A stretch of DNA of 64,000 bases from Enterocloster hominis (ex Liu et al. 2021) (GCA_014385265.1 JACRTJ010000011.1:1-64000), one strand, 5' to 3'; positions 42,109 to 50,642 are shown, counted from the stretch's first letter. Numbers and translations: made by a program. The notes: a model not told the origin generated them from the sequence alone.

Positions 42109-43209
42109 ATGCCATTCAAATTACCAGAATACCATCACCCGGACTTTTCGCTCCCTCAGTTTGTGAGCGCGCCAGAGGTAAAATGGGAGCTTGTGGAAAA
42201 AGATGGAGTTGCACCGGAATATTTCCACAGTACATCCATGTATCCGGAATATTTTAAGATCGGCGGCCGGTGGGTGCTGGCGGAAGAAAGCCGCATGGAT
42301 TCCAGCGTGGTGATCTGTGAGGATGGACACCTGGAGGTGGTGGAAAACAGAAACCTGAAACAAGGGCAGAAGGTGATCCTGGGCCGCAGCGAACAGTGCC
42401 AGGAGGGAATTTATGTCCATAATACAGGCTTTGAGACCGAAGAAACGTCTGAAAAGGAAAAGTTCGTGTTCCGGCAGGGGCGCAGCAGAGAAACGTCCTA
42501 TGCCAGAGATTACGATAATCTCCTGGAGCTCTTGAAATATGAGAAGGAGCATGGAAATATCTTATGGGTCATGGGACCGGCATTTTCCTTTGATCATAAT
42601 GTCAGAAAAGCGATGCAGGCGCTTGTGGAGAATGGGTATGCCCATGGACTGATGGCTGGAAATGCGTTGGCGACCCATGATCTGGAGGGGGCTCTCCTCC
42701 ATACGGCCCTGGGACAGGATATCTATACCCAGGTTTCCATGCCCAATGGCCATTATAACCATCTGGACGTGATCAACCGGGTCCGCAGGAGCGGATCGAT
42801 CCCCCAGTTCATTGAAGATTACAAAATCGACAATGGGATCATATACAGCTGTGTAAAGAAGCAGGTTCCTTTTGTACTGACGGGATCGATCCGTGATGAC
42901 GGTCCGATGCCGGAGGTGATCGGAGACGCTTATGCAGGCCAGAGGGCCATGAGACAGCTTGTAAAAAAATCCACCTGTGTTATCTGTCTGGCTACCATGC
43001 TCCATACCATTGCCACAGGCAATATGACGCCGTCGTTCAGGGTCCTGGAAGATGGCACCATACGGCCGCTGTATCTTTATACAGTAGATGCAGACGAATT
43101 TGTAGTCAATAAGCTTCTGGACAGAGGAAGCCTGTCAGCCACTACCATGGTGACCAATGTTCAGGATTTTATCACGATTGTGGCGAGGGGCCTGGGTATC
43201 ATGGACTAG
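42109..43209 (+). CDS. TIGR00300-like (LOR/SDH, Arc-OCD) family protein
   Basis: A 366-residue protein whose C-terminal 230 residues match the LOR/SDH domain (TIGR00300), found in archaeal-type ornithine cyclodeaminase and in cyanobacterial AgrE. Seen are WVMGPAFSFDHNVRKAMQ, GLMAGNALATHDLEGALL, HLDVINRVRRSGSIPQFIE, FVLTGSIRDDGPMPE and VVNKLLDRGS, the expected nucleotide-binding and substrate blocks. The N-terminal 110 residues do not resemble the dihydrolase part of AgrE. Ornithine or a related amino acid is a possible substrate, but this is inference. GAGGAGGAATG gives the start; a frame from 41860 overlapping the FHA gene is rejected. Confidence 0.75.
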   Translation: MPFKLPEYHHPDFSLPQFVSAPEVKWELVEKDGVAPEYFHSTSMYPEYFKIGGRWVLAEESRMDSSVVICEDGHLEVVENRNLKQGQKVILGRSEQCQEGIYVHNTGFETEETSEKEKFVFRQGRSRETSYARDYDNLLELLKYEKEHGNILWVMGPAFSFDHNVRKAMQALVENGYAHGLMAGNALATHDLEGALLHTALGQDIYTQVSMPNGHYNHLDVINRVRRSGSIPQFIEDYKIDNGIIYSCVKKQVPFVLTGSIRDDGPMPEVIGDAYAGQRAMRQLVKKSTCVICLATMLHTIATGNMTPSFRVLEDGTIRPLYLYTVDADEFVVNKLLDRGSLSATTMVTNVQDFITIVARGLGIMD

Positions 43210-43281
43210 GCTTATCCAGTTACGTTCCATTGCGGGACTGTAAAAGGTATGATATTATGACGGCAGGAAAGGGCTGAGGGA

Positions 43282-43905
43282 ATGGAAGGTACCGCCGGGA
43301 AAAAGTCATATATAAACTGGATACTGATGGCGGTGAACGCTCTGGTTTTTTTATACCTGGAGGTGGCCGGATCCTCTGAGGATGCATATTTTATGTATAC
43401 GAAAGGGGCAATGCTGAAGGCGGCAGTCATGGAAGACGGGGAATATTACCGTCTTCTAACGGCCATGTTCATGCATTTTGGAATCAGCCACCTGGTGAAT
43501 AACATGATCGTTCTGTTTGCTCTGGGGGATAACCTGGAAAGGGCCCTGGGACATGTAAAATATCTGATCCTGTACCTGTTCAGCGGAATCGGAGCCAACT
43601 GGATCTCCATGATGATAGGAAATAAGGACCCTATGGTGGTATCTGCCGGAGCATCAGGGGCGATCTTTGGAGTGATCGGCGGACTGTTTTATGCGGTGGC
43701 TGTCAATAAGGGACGTCTGGAGGATCTGCAGACGAAGCAGTTAGCCGTTATGATCGTTCTTTCCCTGTATATGGGGCTCACCAGTTCGGGTGTAGATAAT
43801 GCAGCCCATGTGGCCGGATTGATCCTGGGAATCCTTCTGGGGATCCTTTTATATCGAAAACCAAAGAAAAAAATGGATGATGGAGGAGTTTGGAATGAAA
43901 GATAA
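43282..43905 (+). CDS. Rhomboid family intramembrane serine protease
   Basis: A 207-residue membrane protease with six helices. The catalytic dyad is visible: S125 in the GASGAIFG motif and H176 in AAHVAGLILG. The HLVNNM motif of helix 2 (H70, N74) that shapes the oxyanion site is also present. It cleaves single-span membrane proteins within the bilayer. Its target is unknown; the Tad pseudopilins and the toxin peptides are single-span proteins, but no link is shown. The ribosome site is weak (TGAGGG). The end overlaps the HIT gene by 11 bases. Confidence 0.9.
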   Translation: MEGTAGKKSYINWILMAVNALVFLYLEVAGSSEDAYFMYTKGAMLKAAVMEDGEYYRLLTAMFMHFGISHLVNNMIVLFALGDNLERALGHVKYLILYLFSGIGANWISMMIGNKDPMVVSAGASGAIFGVIGGLFYAVAVNKGRLEDLQTKQLAVMIVLSLYMGLTSSGVDNAAHVAGLILGILLGILLYRKPKKKMDDGGVWNER

Positions 43906-44311
43906 GGATTGTATTTTTTGTAAAATTGCCAATGGTGAGATTCCATCGGCTACGATCTACGAGGATGAGGATTTTCGTGTGATCCTTGATCTGGGACCGG
44001 CATCCAGAGGGCATGCCCTGATCCTTCCAAAGGAACATTTTAAGGACGTCTGCGAACTGGACGAGAAGGTGGCGGCCAGGGTCCTTCCGCTGGCAGCTAA
44101 AATCGGGGCGGCAATGAAGGAGGCGCTTGGCTGTGCCGGATTTAATCTGGTCCAGAATAACGGAGCGGAAGCGGGACAGACGGTCTTTCATTTCCATGTA
44201 CACGTGATCCCCCGTTACGCAGGAGGACCGGAAATGGTGACCTGGGAGCCGGGAAAAATGGCTTCAGAGGAACTGGCAGAGACGGCAGCAAGGATTGAAG
44301 CGGCCTTATAA
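43895..44311 (+). CDS. HIT family nucleotide-binding protein
   Basis: A 138-residue histidine-triad hydrolase. It opens with DCIFCKIANGEIPS, whose C6-x-x-C9 pair helps bind zinc, and ends with HFHVHVIPR (H99, H101, H103), the triad that cleaves nucleoside phosphoramidates or AMP-lysine-type compounds. The length is typical of the HinT branch. The start at MKDKDC follows GGAGG at 43883; six earlier residues in frame are possible but less well placed. It is coupled to the rhomboid gene by overlap. Confidence 0.92.
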   Translation: MKDKDCIFCKIANGEIPSATIYEDEDFRVILDLGPASRGHALILPKEHFKDVCELDEKVAARVLPLAAKIGAAMKEALGCAGFNLVQNNGAEAGQTVFHFHVHVIPRYAGGPEMVTWEPGKMASEELAETAARIEAAL

Positions 44312-44336
44312 GGGATGGTTTACTTAGGGAGAAGAT

Positions 44337-44876
44337 ATGCCGCAGAATAGCATTGAACTGCTGCAAAAGCTAATGGAAAAGTATTCAAGGGTGTTCATGA
44401 GCTTTGCTGGAAAACAGGGCGTTCCATATGATGATGTGGAAGATATCGTAATGGCATCATTCTGGTCTTGTTATAAGGGTGGTTACCTGGAAAAGATGAC
44501 AGAGCCAGAAATAAAAAAGGTGCTGGTCAGGATTGTATACAATAAATGCATGGATTATCACAGAAAAGCGGCCCCGACGGATATCGCCGCCATTGAGGAT
44601 TGTGAGACAGAGCTGGATAAGATCAGCTATCGTGCTGGCAATGCAGTGGACAAAACGGTAGTCAGCAATGAAAACTGCCAATATATCCGCGACACGATCG
44701 ACGGTCTGAAGGATATCTGGAGAGAGCCGGTGAGGATGTATTTTATTGAAGAACGTTCTATCCCAGAAATAAGCAGGGCTCTTGGAATCACGGAGGAGGT
44801 CTGTCGTTCCAGGATTTCAAGAGCCAGAAAGTGTTTAAAAGAAAAGCTGAAGGGGCTGTGGGAACAGTTCCAGTAG
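44337..44876 (+). CDS. ECF-type RNA polymerase sigma factor
   Basis: A 179-residue sigma-70 family protein with only regions 2 and 4. Region 2 includes YDDVEDIVMASFWSCY and VRIVYNKCMDYHRK; region 4 is EERSIPEISRALGITEEVCRSRISRARKCLKEKL, a helix-turn-helix for the -35 element. A short linker joins them. GGGAGAAG precedes the ATG. A membrane protein of anti-sigma type is encoded at 46115 on the same strand, but murG lies between them on the opposite strand. The signal is unknown. Confidence 0.85.
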   Translation: MPQNSIELLQKLMEKYSRVFMSFAGKQGVPYDDVEDIVMASFWSCYKGGYLEKMTEPEIKKVLVRIVYNKCMDYHRKAAPTDIAAIEDCETELDKISYRAGNAVDKTVVSNENCQYIRDTIDGLKDIWREPVRMYFIEERSIPEISRALGITEEVCRSRISRARKCLKEKLKGLWEQFQ

Positions 44877-44887
44877 CGTCTGCAGCC

Positions 44888-45949
44888 TTACTGGACGGCC
44901 TGGATCAGTTCCATAATAGTATGAACGGCATTGTTCAGGTGGCTTTTTTCCATGGCCTCTACGAACTTACGCCGGTTTTCGTAGGTATCCGTGATGGCGT
45001 TTAACAGAGTATCATCGGTCATCTGTTCCTCTTCAAGGACCTCAGAGAATCCCTGTCCGGCAAAGGACCGGGCATTGAGGATCTGATCGCCCCGGCTGGC
45101 GGCAGCAGACAGAGGGATCAGGACATTGGGTTTCCTTAAAGCCAGGATCTCGCAGATGGAGTTGGCGCCTGCACGGGATACGATCAGATCGGCAGCCGCA
45201 AAAAGGTGCTTTAAGGGACTGTCAACGTATTCATACTGGACATAACCGGCTGTGCCGATGAGGGATTCGTCCAGGTTCCCCTTTCCGCATATGTGGATCA
45301 CCTGGAATTTCTCTAGGAGCCGTGGGAGAATACTGCGTACAGCCTGGTTTACCTTTACGGAGCCAAGGCTGCCGCCGATGACCAGGATGATCGGCCTGGC
45401 TGCTGAAAGATGGGTATACTGGAGACCGGCCAGACGGTCCCCTTTCAGCAGCTCGGCGCGGATCGGAGATCCGGTAAGCACCGCCTTATCCTCGGGAAGA
45501 TACTTAAGGGTTTCCGGGAAGTTACAGCAGACCTTTTTTGCTGAGGGAATGCAAAGCTTATTGGCAAGACCCGGAGTCATATCGGATTCATGGATAATAG
45601 TGGGAACATGATAATGCTTTGCTGCCAGGACCACAGGAACCGCAACAAAGCCGCCTTTGGAAAAAAGTACGTCCGGTTTATATTTTTTAATGAGCTTCCG
45701 TGCCTCTCCGTATCCTTTCAGGACGCGGAAGGGATCGGAAAAATTTTTAAGATCGAAATAACGGCGCAGCTTTCCGGAAGAAATACCATCATAGGGAATC
45801 CCTGCGTTTTCGATCAGCTTTCGTTCGATCCCATTGTAGGAGCCAATATAACGGATCTCATATCCGGCCTCCTTCAGGGAAGGGATCAGAGCCAGATTTG
45901 GGGTAACATGACCGGCAGTGCCGCCGCCGGTGAGTATAATGGTTTTCAT
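44888..45949 (-). CDS. murG: MurG, UDP-GlcNAc:lipid I transferase
   Basis: A 353-residue GT28 glycosyltransferase that adds GlcNAc to lipid I to form lipid II at the inner face of the membrane. It shows [15 protein letters not shown] at the start, the membrane-facing [15 protein letters not shown] block, [12 protein letters not shown] and the UDP-GlcNAc site [28 protein letters not shown] precedes the ATG. It lies outside any division/cell wall cluster and is inserted between a sigma factor gene and its likely anti-sigma gene on the other strand. The gap to the sigma stop is 11 bases. Confidence 0.93.
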   Translation of the reverse strand: MKTIILTGGGTAGHVTPNLALIPSLKEAGYEIRYIGSYNGIERKLIENAGIPYDGISSGKLRRYFDLKNFSDPFRVLKGYGEARKLIKKYKPDVLFSKGGFVAVPVVLAAKHYHVPTIIHESDMTPGLANKLCIPSAKKVCCNFPETLKYLPEDKAVLTGSPIRAELLKGDRLAGLQYTHLSAARPIILVIGGSLGSVKVNQAVRSILPRLLEKFQVIHICGKGNLDESLIGTAGYVQYEYVDSPLKHLFAAADLIVSRAGANSICEILALRKPNVLIPLSAAASRGDQILNARSFAGQGFSEVLEEEQMTDDTLLNAITDTYENRRKFVEAMEKSHLNNAVHTIMELIQAVQ

Positions 45950-46114
45950 AAATCATTGCCTCCATGGATTTTTCATGCACATTGATTGTTTTATGGCTGC
46001 CGGATGTCTGGGATACAGCGTCAGACAGTCACAGCTATTTTAATAGTAACGATTGGGGAAGAATTGTCAACCCCAAAAAAGAAATCGCCAATGGAAAGCA
46101 AAGGGGTCAGAGTC

Positions 46115-46978
46115 ATGACAGACAAAGAAAGACAGGAAGATGAAAAACTGAAAAAATGTATTCAGACAGCATATGGGGCAACCGACGAGCAGCTTTTAAA
46201 GGAGCTGGAAGAAGCGGAGGCTTCTCTGGATGCTTCAGAGTTCCCCGGAGCCGAAGAGCGTATGTTCCGGCGGTTCATGGAAATGGAGAGGGAAGAGCGG
46301 GAAAAGGAAAATCTGTCTGAGGATGCGGTACAGGACAATATGACTGTGCCTGGTATGGATGCCGCCGGAGGCGGAATGGGTGCAGATGGAACGGATAAAA
46401 ATAAGAAAAAGATACGGCGACTTGGGAAAAAGAAGGTATTTCTTGTGGCCGCGCTGGTGGCTGTGTTTGTCGGAGCACTGGGCGTGACGGCAGTGGGGGA
46501 GAAGAATTATTTTTTTAGGGGATGGAAAGGGAACGTCGATGACCTTATTTTCAATAATGATAGAAACAAGGTGGAGATGAGCCAGCTAGAAGAGGCATAT
46601 ATACGAATTAATGAAGAATTAGATATTACAATGGTAAAGTTAGGGTATGTTCCTTCGAATCTTGTATTGCGGGACCTTATAATTAGCCAAAATCGAGCAG
46701 TTCTTCAATTCGAATATAATGGGGGTAAAGTATATTTTGTACAGGGAAAGAAGGATAAATCTTCCTCTGTTATAGTAAAGTCAGATCGAAAGCGAGAAAC
46801 CAAAAAAGTAGTAAATGAATGGATAAATCAAGAAATTGAAATTAAGGAAAATCAATTAGGAAAAGCGGAGACGGAGTACGAGGCAAAATTTTATTATGAA
46901 GATACATATTATTTACTGAGTGGGAAAATTCCACAGGAGGAATTCGAGAAAATAGTAAAAAATATAATTTATTTTTAA
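46115..46978 (+). CDS. Anti-sigma-like membrane protein (DUF4367-type)
   Basis: A 287-residue protein: a charged cytoplasmic part of about 105 residues (DEQLLKELEEAEASLDASEF), one helix (107-127) and an outer domain whose LDITMVKLGYVPSNLVLRD segment resembles DUF4367. This is the layout of sigma-ECF partners in Clostridia, so I infer that it binds the sigma factor at 44337. The base use changes sharply: up to about 46535 the gene has the normal GC-rich codons, after which it is AT-rich and continues so into the next gene. The outer domain may therefore have been replaced by recombination. ATG 46115 (AAAGGGG upstream) is favoured over 46091. Confidence 0.7.
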   Translation: MTDKERQEDEKLKKCIQTAYGATDEQLLKELEEAEASLDASEFPGAEERMFRRFMEMEREEREKENLSEDAVQDNMTVPGMDAAGGGMGADGTDKNKKKIRRLGKKKVFLVAALVAVFVGALGVTAVGEKNYFFRGWKGNVDDLIFNNDRNKVEMSQLEEAYIRINEELDITMVKLGYVPSNLVLRDLIISQNRAVLQFEYNGGKVYFVQGKKDKSSSVIVKSDRKRETKKVVNEWINQEIEIKENQLGKAETEYEAKFYYEDTYYLLSGKIPQEEFEKIVKNIIYF

Positions 46979-47044
46979 ATTTTGGTCACAAATAGATTCC
47001 TTTAAACGTTATCATTAATATAGACAATACAAAGGAGGAAAATA

Positions 47045-47569
47045 ATGAAGAAAGGTGTATTTTTAATTATGCTCGTTTTAACTGCTGTGTTGGGGATTAC
47101 ATCCATATCATATGCGGCAGAACTGACATGGGATACCGTACCAGGACATCATAACCAGAGTATATTGCTAGGCCCAGACGAAAAGTTTTCTAAAGATGTC
47201 ATCTGGTATCCATCAAGGGGAGAGTTCCTTTCAAATGGTATTTTAGAAATAACAAACCAAGAGAATGGAAGCATCTATATTTGTGTAGATACATTTGCAC
47301 ATGTAAATGTAGATCGAATTCGCCATACTGTTTTCTTGGATCAATGGGATGAGGGAAGACAGGATTGGGTTCAAGTTGATTACTGGGAGTTTGAACGTAC
47401 TAAAGAGGAAGAGGGCGGAGAACTCTCAATGATGACAGATACTATCACCATTAAAAATGTTGCGACTAACCGCTATTACCGCGCCCGCGGCCTTCACATG
47501 GTAGAAATCGGAGATGAGATTGAGGGCTGTGCAACTGAAACCCACGGCGTTCTCATCACCAAAGACTAA
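47045..47569 (+). CDS. Secreted protein, DUF6147-like
   Basis: A 174-residue protein with a clear signal peptide (MKKGVFLIMLVLTAVLGI, cleavage after SYA) and a beta-rich mature part: GEFLSNGILEITNQENGSIYI, then VDRIRHTVFLDQWDE, RYYRARGLHMVEIGDEIE and THGVLITKD. The pattern resembles DUF6147, a family of secreted Clostridia proteins of unknown role. AAAGGAGG precedes the ATG. The gene is AT-rich, like the end of the anti-sigma gene before it, and is probably part of the same acquired segment and regulon. Confidence 0.7.
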   Translation: MKKGVFLIMLVLTAVLGITSISYAAELTWDTVPGHHNQSILLGPDEKFSKDVIWYPSRGEFLSNGILEITNQENGSIYICVDTFAHVNVDRIRHTVFLDQWDEGRQDWVQVDYWEFERTKEEEGGELSMMTDTITIKNVATNRYYRARGLHMVEIGDEIEGCATETHGVLITKD

Positions 47570-47637
47570 TTCCAATTAATCCTGTATATAATTTAGGCCT
47601 AATTATATAAATACATATTTTTGAAGGGAGATGATCT

Positions 47638-47730
47638 ATGGGGATCATTACGATACGACAATACAAAAATATATTTCTCATCAACAGAACGGACAAGGGA
47701 TTGGCGTTTTGGAAGGTCATGCCGGAATGA
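47638..47730 (+). CDS. Possible 30-residue peptide
   Basis: A short frame beginning MGIITIRQYKNIF and ending WKVMPE, with GAAGGGAGATG upstream. It lies in an AT-rich gap after the secreted protein, next to a near-palindrome (TATATAAT and ATTATATA around AGGCC, 47586-47610). There is no membrane helix. It may be a real small gene or a remnant; I do not recognise it. Confidence 0.25.
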   Translation: MGIITIRQYKNIFLINRTDKGLAFWKVMPE

Positions 47731-47756
47731 CAATCCCTCTCTAAAAAATGAACTGG

Positions 47757-47792
47757 AAAAAAAGCCTGGAGAAATGGGACTCCAGGCTTTTG
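47757..47792 (-). terminator. Intrinsic terminator
   Basis: AAAGCCTGGAG (47761-47771) pairs with CTCCAGGCTTT (47780-47790). On the minus strand it is followed by a T7 tract, so it ends the leftward TSCPD gene; the plus strand has a shorter TTTTG. Confidence 0.8.
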
Positions 47793-47837
47793 ACATTTCT
47801 AAATCCTTATTGTCAGATGCCGCAAAGCTTTCCTGGT

Positions 47838-48089
47838 TTAGGAATTCTGCTGGGCTTTGTACTGCTTTAATGCCCTGGCGAGCTGATCGGGGCAAGAAGT
47901 GGGGCGGGCGCCGCAAAGGATGCCGTCGGTTCTTTTAATCACTTCGTCGATATCCATGCCCTCTACCAGCTTGGAAACTCCCTGGGTATTGCCGGAGCAG
48001 CCGCCGAGAAAGCGGACATTGGTCAGCTTATTGTCTACAACATCAAAAGTAATCTGGCGGGAACATGTGCCCTGGGTCGTATAAACCAT
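47838..48089 (-). CDS. TSCPD domain protein (TIGR03905-like)
   Basis: An 83-residue protein with the TSCPD motif near the C-terminus (ARPTSCPDQLARAL) and the core VDNKLTNVRFLGGCSGNTQGV. Conserved cysteines occur at CS, GGCSGN, LCG and SCPD. The TSCPD fold also occurs at the C-terminus of class II ribonucleotide reductases, where its Cys help in reduction or metal binding. This stand-alone form is common in Clostridia and has no established function. GGAGG precedes the ATG. It is transcribed alone. Confidence 0.85.
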   Translation of the reverse strand: MVYTTQGTCSRQITFDVVDNKLTNVRFLGGCSGNTQGVSKLVEGMDIDEVIKRTDGILCGARPTSCPDQLARALKQYKAQQNS

Positions 48090-48309
48090 TGGAAATACCT
48101 CCTGAATATAAATAAGGGGAATGAAAAATTTCCCATGACTGTCTGCAAATCCGATTATACTCAGCCATGGGGCGTCCTGTCAAGCAAAGAAATCTATTCC
48201 TGCTGAACGGCTGTAATTTCCCTGGCAAACCTGCCAAAATGAACTCCGCCTTGATTTTCCAGATCTGATTCCGTATAATAAGGACAATTAATAACAGTTC
48301 ATCCATGCA

Positions 48310-48338
48310 TCTTCTTGACCGCTTACAGCGGCCAAGAA
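48310..48338. repeat. Inverted repeat, short hairpin
   Basis: CTTCTTG (48311-48317) and CAAGAAG (48333-48339 region) form a small hairpin around an inner CCGC/GCGG pair. It lies 20 bases before the larger 22-bp inverted repeat. No T-tract follows. Confidence 0.4.
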
Positions 48339-48358
48339 GCGCCGGGCGTCTGCCCTAT

Positions 48359-48423
48359 GGAGATATTAACGGGAAAATGCTGATGAAAACAAGTTTTCAA
48401 CGCATTTTCCCGTTAATATCTCC
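48359..48423. repeat. Perfect 22-bp inverted repeat
   Basis: GGAGATATTAACGGGAAAAT plus GC (48359-48380) is perfectly complementary to 48402-48423, with a 21-base loop. It is not followed by a T-tract, so it is unlikely to be a simple terminator. It lies between the TSCPD gene and the MTA/SAH nucleosidase gene, 60 bases before the latter. It may be an operator, an RNA stem in a leader, or a small mobile palindromic unit. Confidence 0.7.
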
Positions 48424-48481
48424 GCATGGCTGAACGGTTACGACAAGTATTACGTATAAAGTTTACAGGAGGACAAGGAAG

Positions 48482-49174
48482 ATGCTGGGAATTATTGGAG
48501 CAATGGATGTGGAAGTGAAAAAACTCCGTGAGATGATGGAGGATCCGGAGATCCAGACCGTGGCAGGGATGACATTTTACCAGGGAACCATTAAAGGAAA
48601 GGCTGTGGTCGTGGTCCGCTCCGGGATCGGCAAGGTGAACGCCGGCCTATGCAGCCAGATTTTAGTGGACCGGTATCATGTGAGCGGGATCATAAATACT
48701 GGAATTGCAGGTTCTCTTAGAAATGAGGTCAATGTGGGGGATATCGTCCTGGCCACGGATGCGGTCCAGCATGATGTGGATGCCGCAGGCTTTGGGTATC
48801 AGCCGGGAGAGATCCCGCAGATGGGGATCAAGGAGTTTCCGGCAGATGCCCATTTAAGGGAGGTGGCCGTCAGGTGCTGCCAGAGGGCCAATCCCGATAT
48901 CCAGACCTTCTGCGGCCGCGTGGCCAGCGGCGATCAGTTTATCAACAGCCGTGAAAAAAAGAACTGGATCCGGGATACCTTTGACGCCTACTGTACGGAG
49001 ATGGAGGGAGCGGCGATCGCCCAGGCGGCATATCTGAATCAGATCCCTTATCTGATCGTCCGTGCCATTTCCGATAAGGCGGATGACAGCGCGAATGTGG
49101 ATTACAGTGAGTTTGAGGCAAAGGCCGTGGAGCATTCGGTCCGCCTTATGGCAGCAATGCTGGAAGAACTTTAA
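48482..49174 (+). CDS. mtnN: 5'-methylthioadenosine/S-adenosylhomocysteine nucleosidase
   Basis: A 230-residue enzyme that removes adenine from S-adenosylhomocysteine, methylthioadenosine and 5'-deoxyadenosine, keeping SAM by-products low; the SAH branch feeds LuxS and AI-2. It opens MLGIIGAMDVEV, as in the family, with SGIGKVNAG, INTGIAGSL, the substrate-binding CTEMEGAAIAQ and the catalytic Asp in RAISDKAD. AGGAGGACAAGG precedes the ATG. The gene stands alone behind the inverted repeats. Confidence 0.95.
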   Translation: MLGIIGAMDVEVKKLREMMEDPEIQTVAGMTFYQGTIKGKAVVVVRSGIGKVNAGLCSQILVDRYHVSGIINTGIAGSLRNEVNVGDIVLATDAVQHDVDAAGFGYQPGEIPQMGIKEFPADAHLREVAVRCCQRANPDIQTFCGRVASGDQFINSREKKNWIRDTFDAYCTEMEGAAIAQAAYLNQIPYLIVRAISDKADDSANVDYSEFEAKAVEHSVRLMAAMLEEL

Positions 49175-49180
49175 AATACA

Positions 49181-49220
49181 GGGCTTAAGAGGCTTCTCAA
49201 CCTCTTAAGCCCCGAATTTT
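49181..49220 (+). terminator. Intrinsic terminator
   Basis: GGGCTTAAGAGG pairs with CCTCTTAAGCCC around CTTCTCAA, followed by CGAATTTT. It starts 6 bases after the nucleosidase stop. Confidence 0.75.
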
Positions 49221-49332
49221 CCCGGAATTTGACGAACGATTTTCGGCTTCTCAATCTTCTCAAAAAGTTTCTAAGTGGTTATAATGGGAACCATCATCTG
49301 GAAACATCTGGACGAAGAAAGGGGAGCTTTTT

Positions 49333-50382
49333 ATGTTACAATTTTTACAGACTGGGAAAGTGCTTTATGTTCTGGCAGCCGTATGTGCGCTGGGAATCAT
49401 AAGCAAGCTTGTGACAGGGAACCTCTACAAAAGATTAATAAAAGAAACCGGAAACATGGCGCTGACGAAGAACCGGAATCTGAGGGCGCTGAAGCAGAAG
49501 ACGGAAAATATGTTCCTTCTGAGCCATGGACTCCGCAATCCGGCTGCGTACATAGAAAAACAGGTCTACGGATTCCGTTTTATGAAGATCTCTCTGGATG
49601 ACTGGGACAATTTTTCCGTGCAGACCATGATCCTGTGCTTTCTGATCGGCGGCGTGGCTGCGTTCGGGTCCTACTGGTACAGGTGCGATTCCTATTATAT
49701 CGTGCTTTATGGGACCATGGGGATCCTGTCGGGGCTGTTCATGGTGCTGGTGGACAACGGGGTCAACATTGGCGTAAAACGCCAGCAGCTGATGGACTGT
49801 CTGGTGGATTATGTGGAAAACTCTCCGCATTTTTATAAAAATGTGGATAAGGCAGCAGAGGGAGAACGGGCAGACAGGAAAAACCGGATCGTCCCGGCAG
49901 CGGGTCCCGGCTTCAGGGACCTGGGAAGAAGGGGATTAAAGGCTGTGGAGGAAACCGCAGCCAGCAATGAGACCGGCCCGAAGGAAGAAAAGGAAGAGCT
50001 GCGTGACAGGACCTGCCATTCCCGTACAGAAAAACCAGCGGGAGCGCCTGGGGGAAAAAATGGAGCCGCCCAGGGAGAGAGGACTGGAGCCCGGTTTTCT
50101 GTTTTATCCAGGAAAAAGGGGGAGGACCGGAAGGAAGAAGGATCCGGGGAGAGCAGCCCCAGGGAGGAACGGGACAAGGACCGGAATGGGGACGAGCTGG
50201 CGCGCAGCATTGAATATCTGAGGGAGAGCCTGGATCAGATCGCTGCTGGACGAGAAGGCGGAAAGCGGGAGGAGCCATCCTCCAGGCAGACAGAAAAGGA
50301 GGGGCTTCAGAGAGCCAAAAAGGAGCTGAAGCCGGAGGATCTGAAGCTGCTGGGAGATATTTTGCAGGAGTATCTTACATAA
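49333..50382 (+). CDS. Membrane protein with charged C-terminal tail, unrecognised
   Basis: A 349-residue protein with three predicted helices (about 6-27, 94-115 and 120-143). From residue 160 on, a long tail is rich in Glu, Lys, Arg, Gly and Ser and probably disordered, with two short amphipathic stretches at the end (ELARSIEYLRESLDQIAAG and ELKPEDLKLLGDILQEYL). The tail may bind a cytoplasmic partner through those helices. GAAAGGGGAGC precedes the ATG at 49333. I do not recognise the family. It stands alone between the nucleosidase and pgi. Confidence 0.7.
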   Translation: MLQFLQTGKVLYVLAAVCALGIISKLVTGNLYKRLIKETGNMALTKNRNLRALKQKTENMFLLSHGLRNPAAYIEKQVYGFRFMKISLDDWDNFSVQTMILCFLIGGVAAFGSYWYRCDSYYIVLYGTMGILSGLFMVLVDNGVNIGVKRQQLMDCLVDYVENSPHFYKNVDKAAEGERADRKNRIVPAAGPGFRDLGRRGLKAVEETAASNETGPKEEKEELRDRTCHSRTEKPAGAPGGKNGAAQGERTGARFSVLSRKKGEDRKEEGSGESSPREERDKDRNGDELARSIEYLRESLDQIAAGREGGKREEPSSRQTEKEGLQRAKKELKPEDLKLLGDILQEYLT

Positions 50383-50419
50383 GAGGCGTACATGGCGGAG
50401 AGATCCGGCGGGAAGTCCG

Positions 50420-50575
50420 TAGGAATCCTGCCGGGCCTTAGACCCTGCGGTGTGCCTTCAGGCGCTTAACAGCCCCCAGGCTTTATGAGGCTCTATGACA
50501 TCCTCCGGGCAGATTTTTCCTGGAGGAACATGGGAAAATCCGCCAGAAAATCCGGCGGCAGGATTGTCAAGGCTT
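50420..50575 (+). ncRNA. Candidate structured RNA or leader upstream of pgi
   Basis: In the gene-free 260 bases before pgi, AATCCTGCCGG (near 50423) is complementary to CCGGCGGCAGGATT (near 50552) with two extra bases, closing a region of about 140 nt. Inside are smaller hairpins: GTGCC-TTCA-GGCGC and TCCTCC paired with GGAGGA. A long closing stem with inner bulges is the general look of 6S RNA or of a large leader, but conserved 6S positions could not be confirmed. The right arm overlaps the -35 box of pgi. It may be coincidental GC-rich folding. Confidence 0.3.
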
Positions 50576-50592
50576 TAACTCAATGGTATAAT
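50564..50592 (+). promoter_or_regulatory. Promoter of pgi
   Basis: TTGTCA (50564-50569), a 17-bp spacer and TATAAT (50587-50592). The start point would be near 50599, so the ATG at 50601 would be almost leaderless and the one at 50643 is preferred for pgi. Confidence 0.85.
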
Positions 50593-50642
50593 TAAAATAT
50601 ATGTATGAAATTTATCTCACGCAAGAAAAGGAGAATGAGGCT

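Noticed and set aside
47621..47938. A 105-codon frame across the terminator near 47760-47790
   Set aside because: It runs through the terminator hairpin and into the TSCPD gene on the other strand; it is not a plausible gene.
50420..50575. Firm assignment as 6S RNA or SRP RNA
   Set aside because: The closing stem fits loosely, but the conserved sequence elements of those RNAs could not be recognised, so it is kept only as a candidate.
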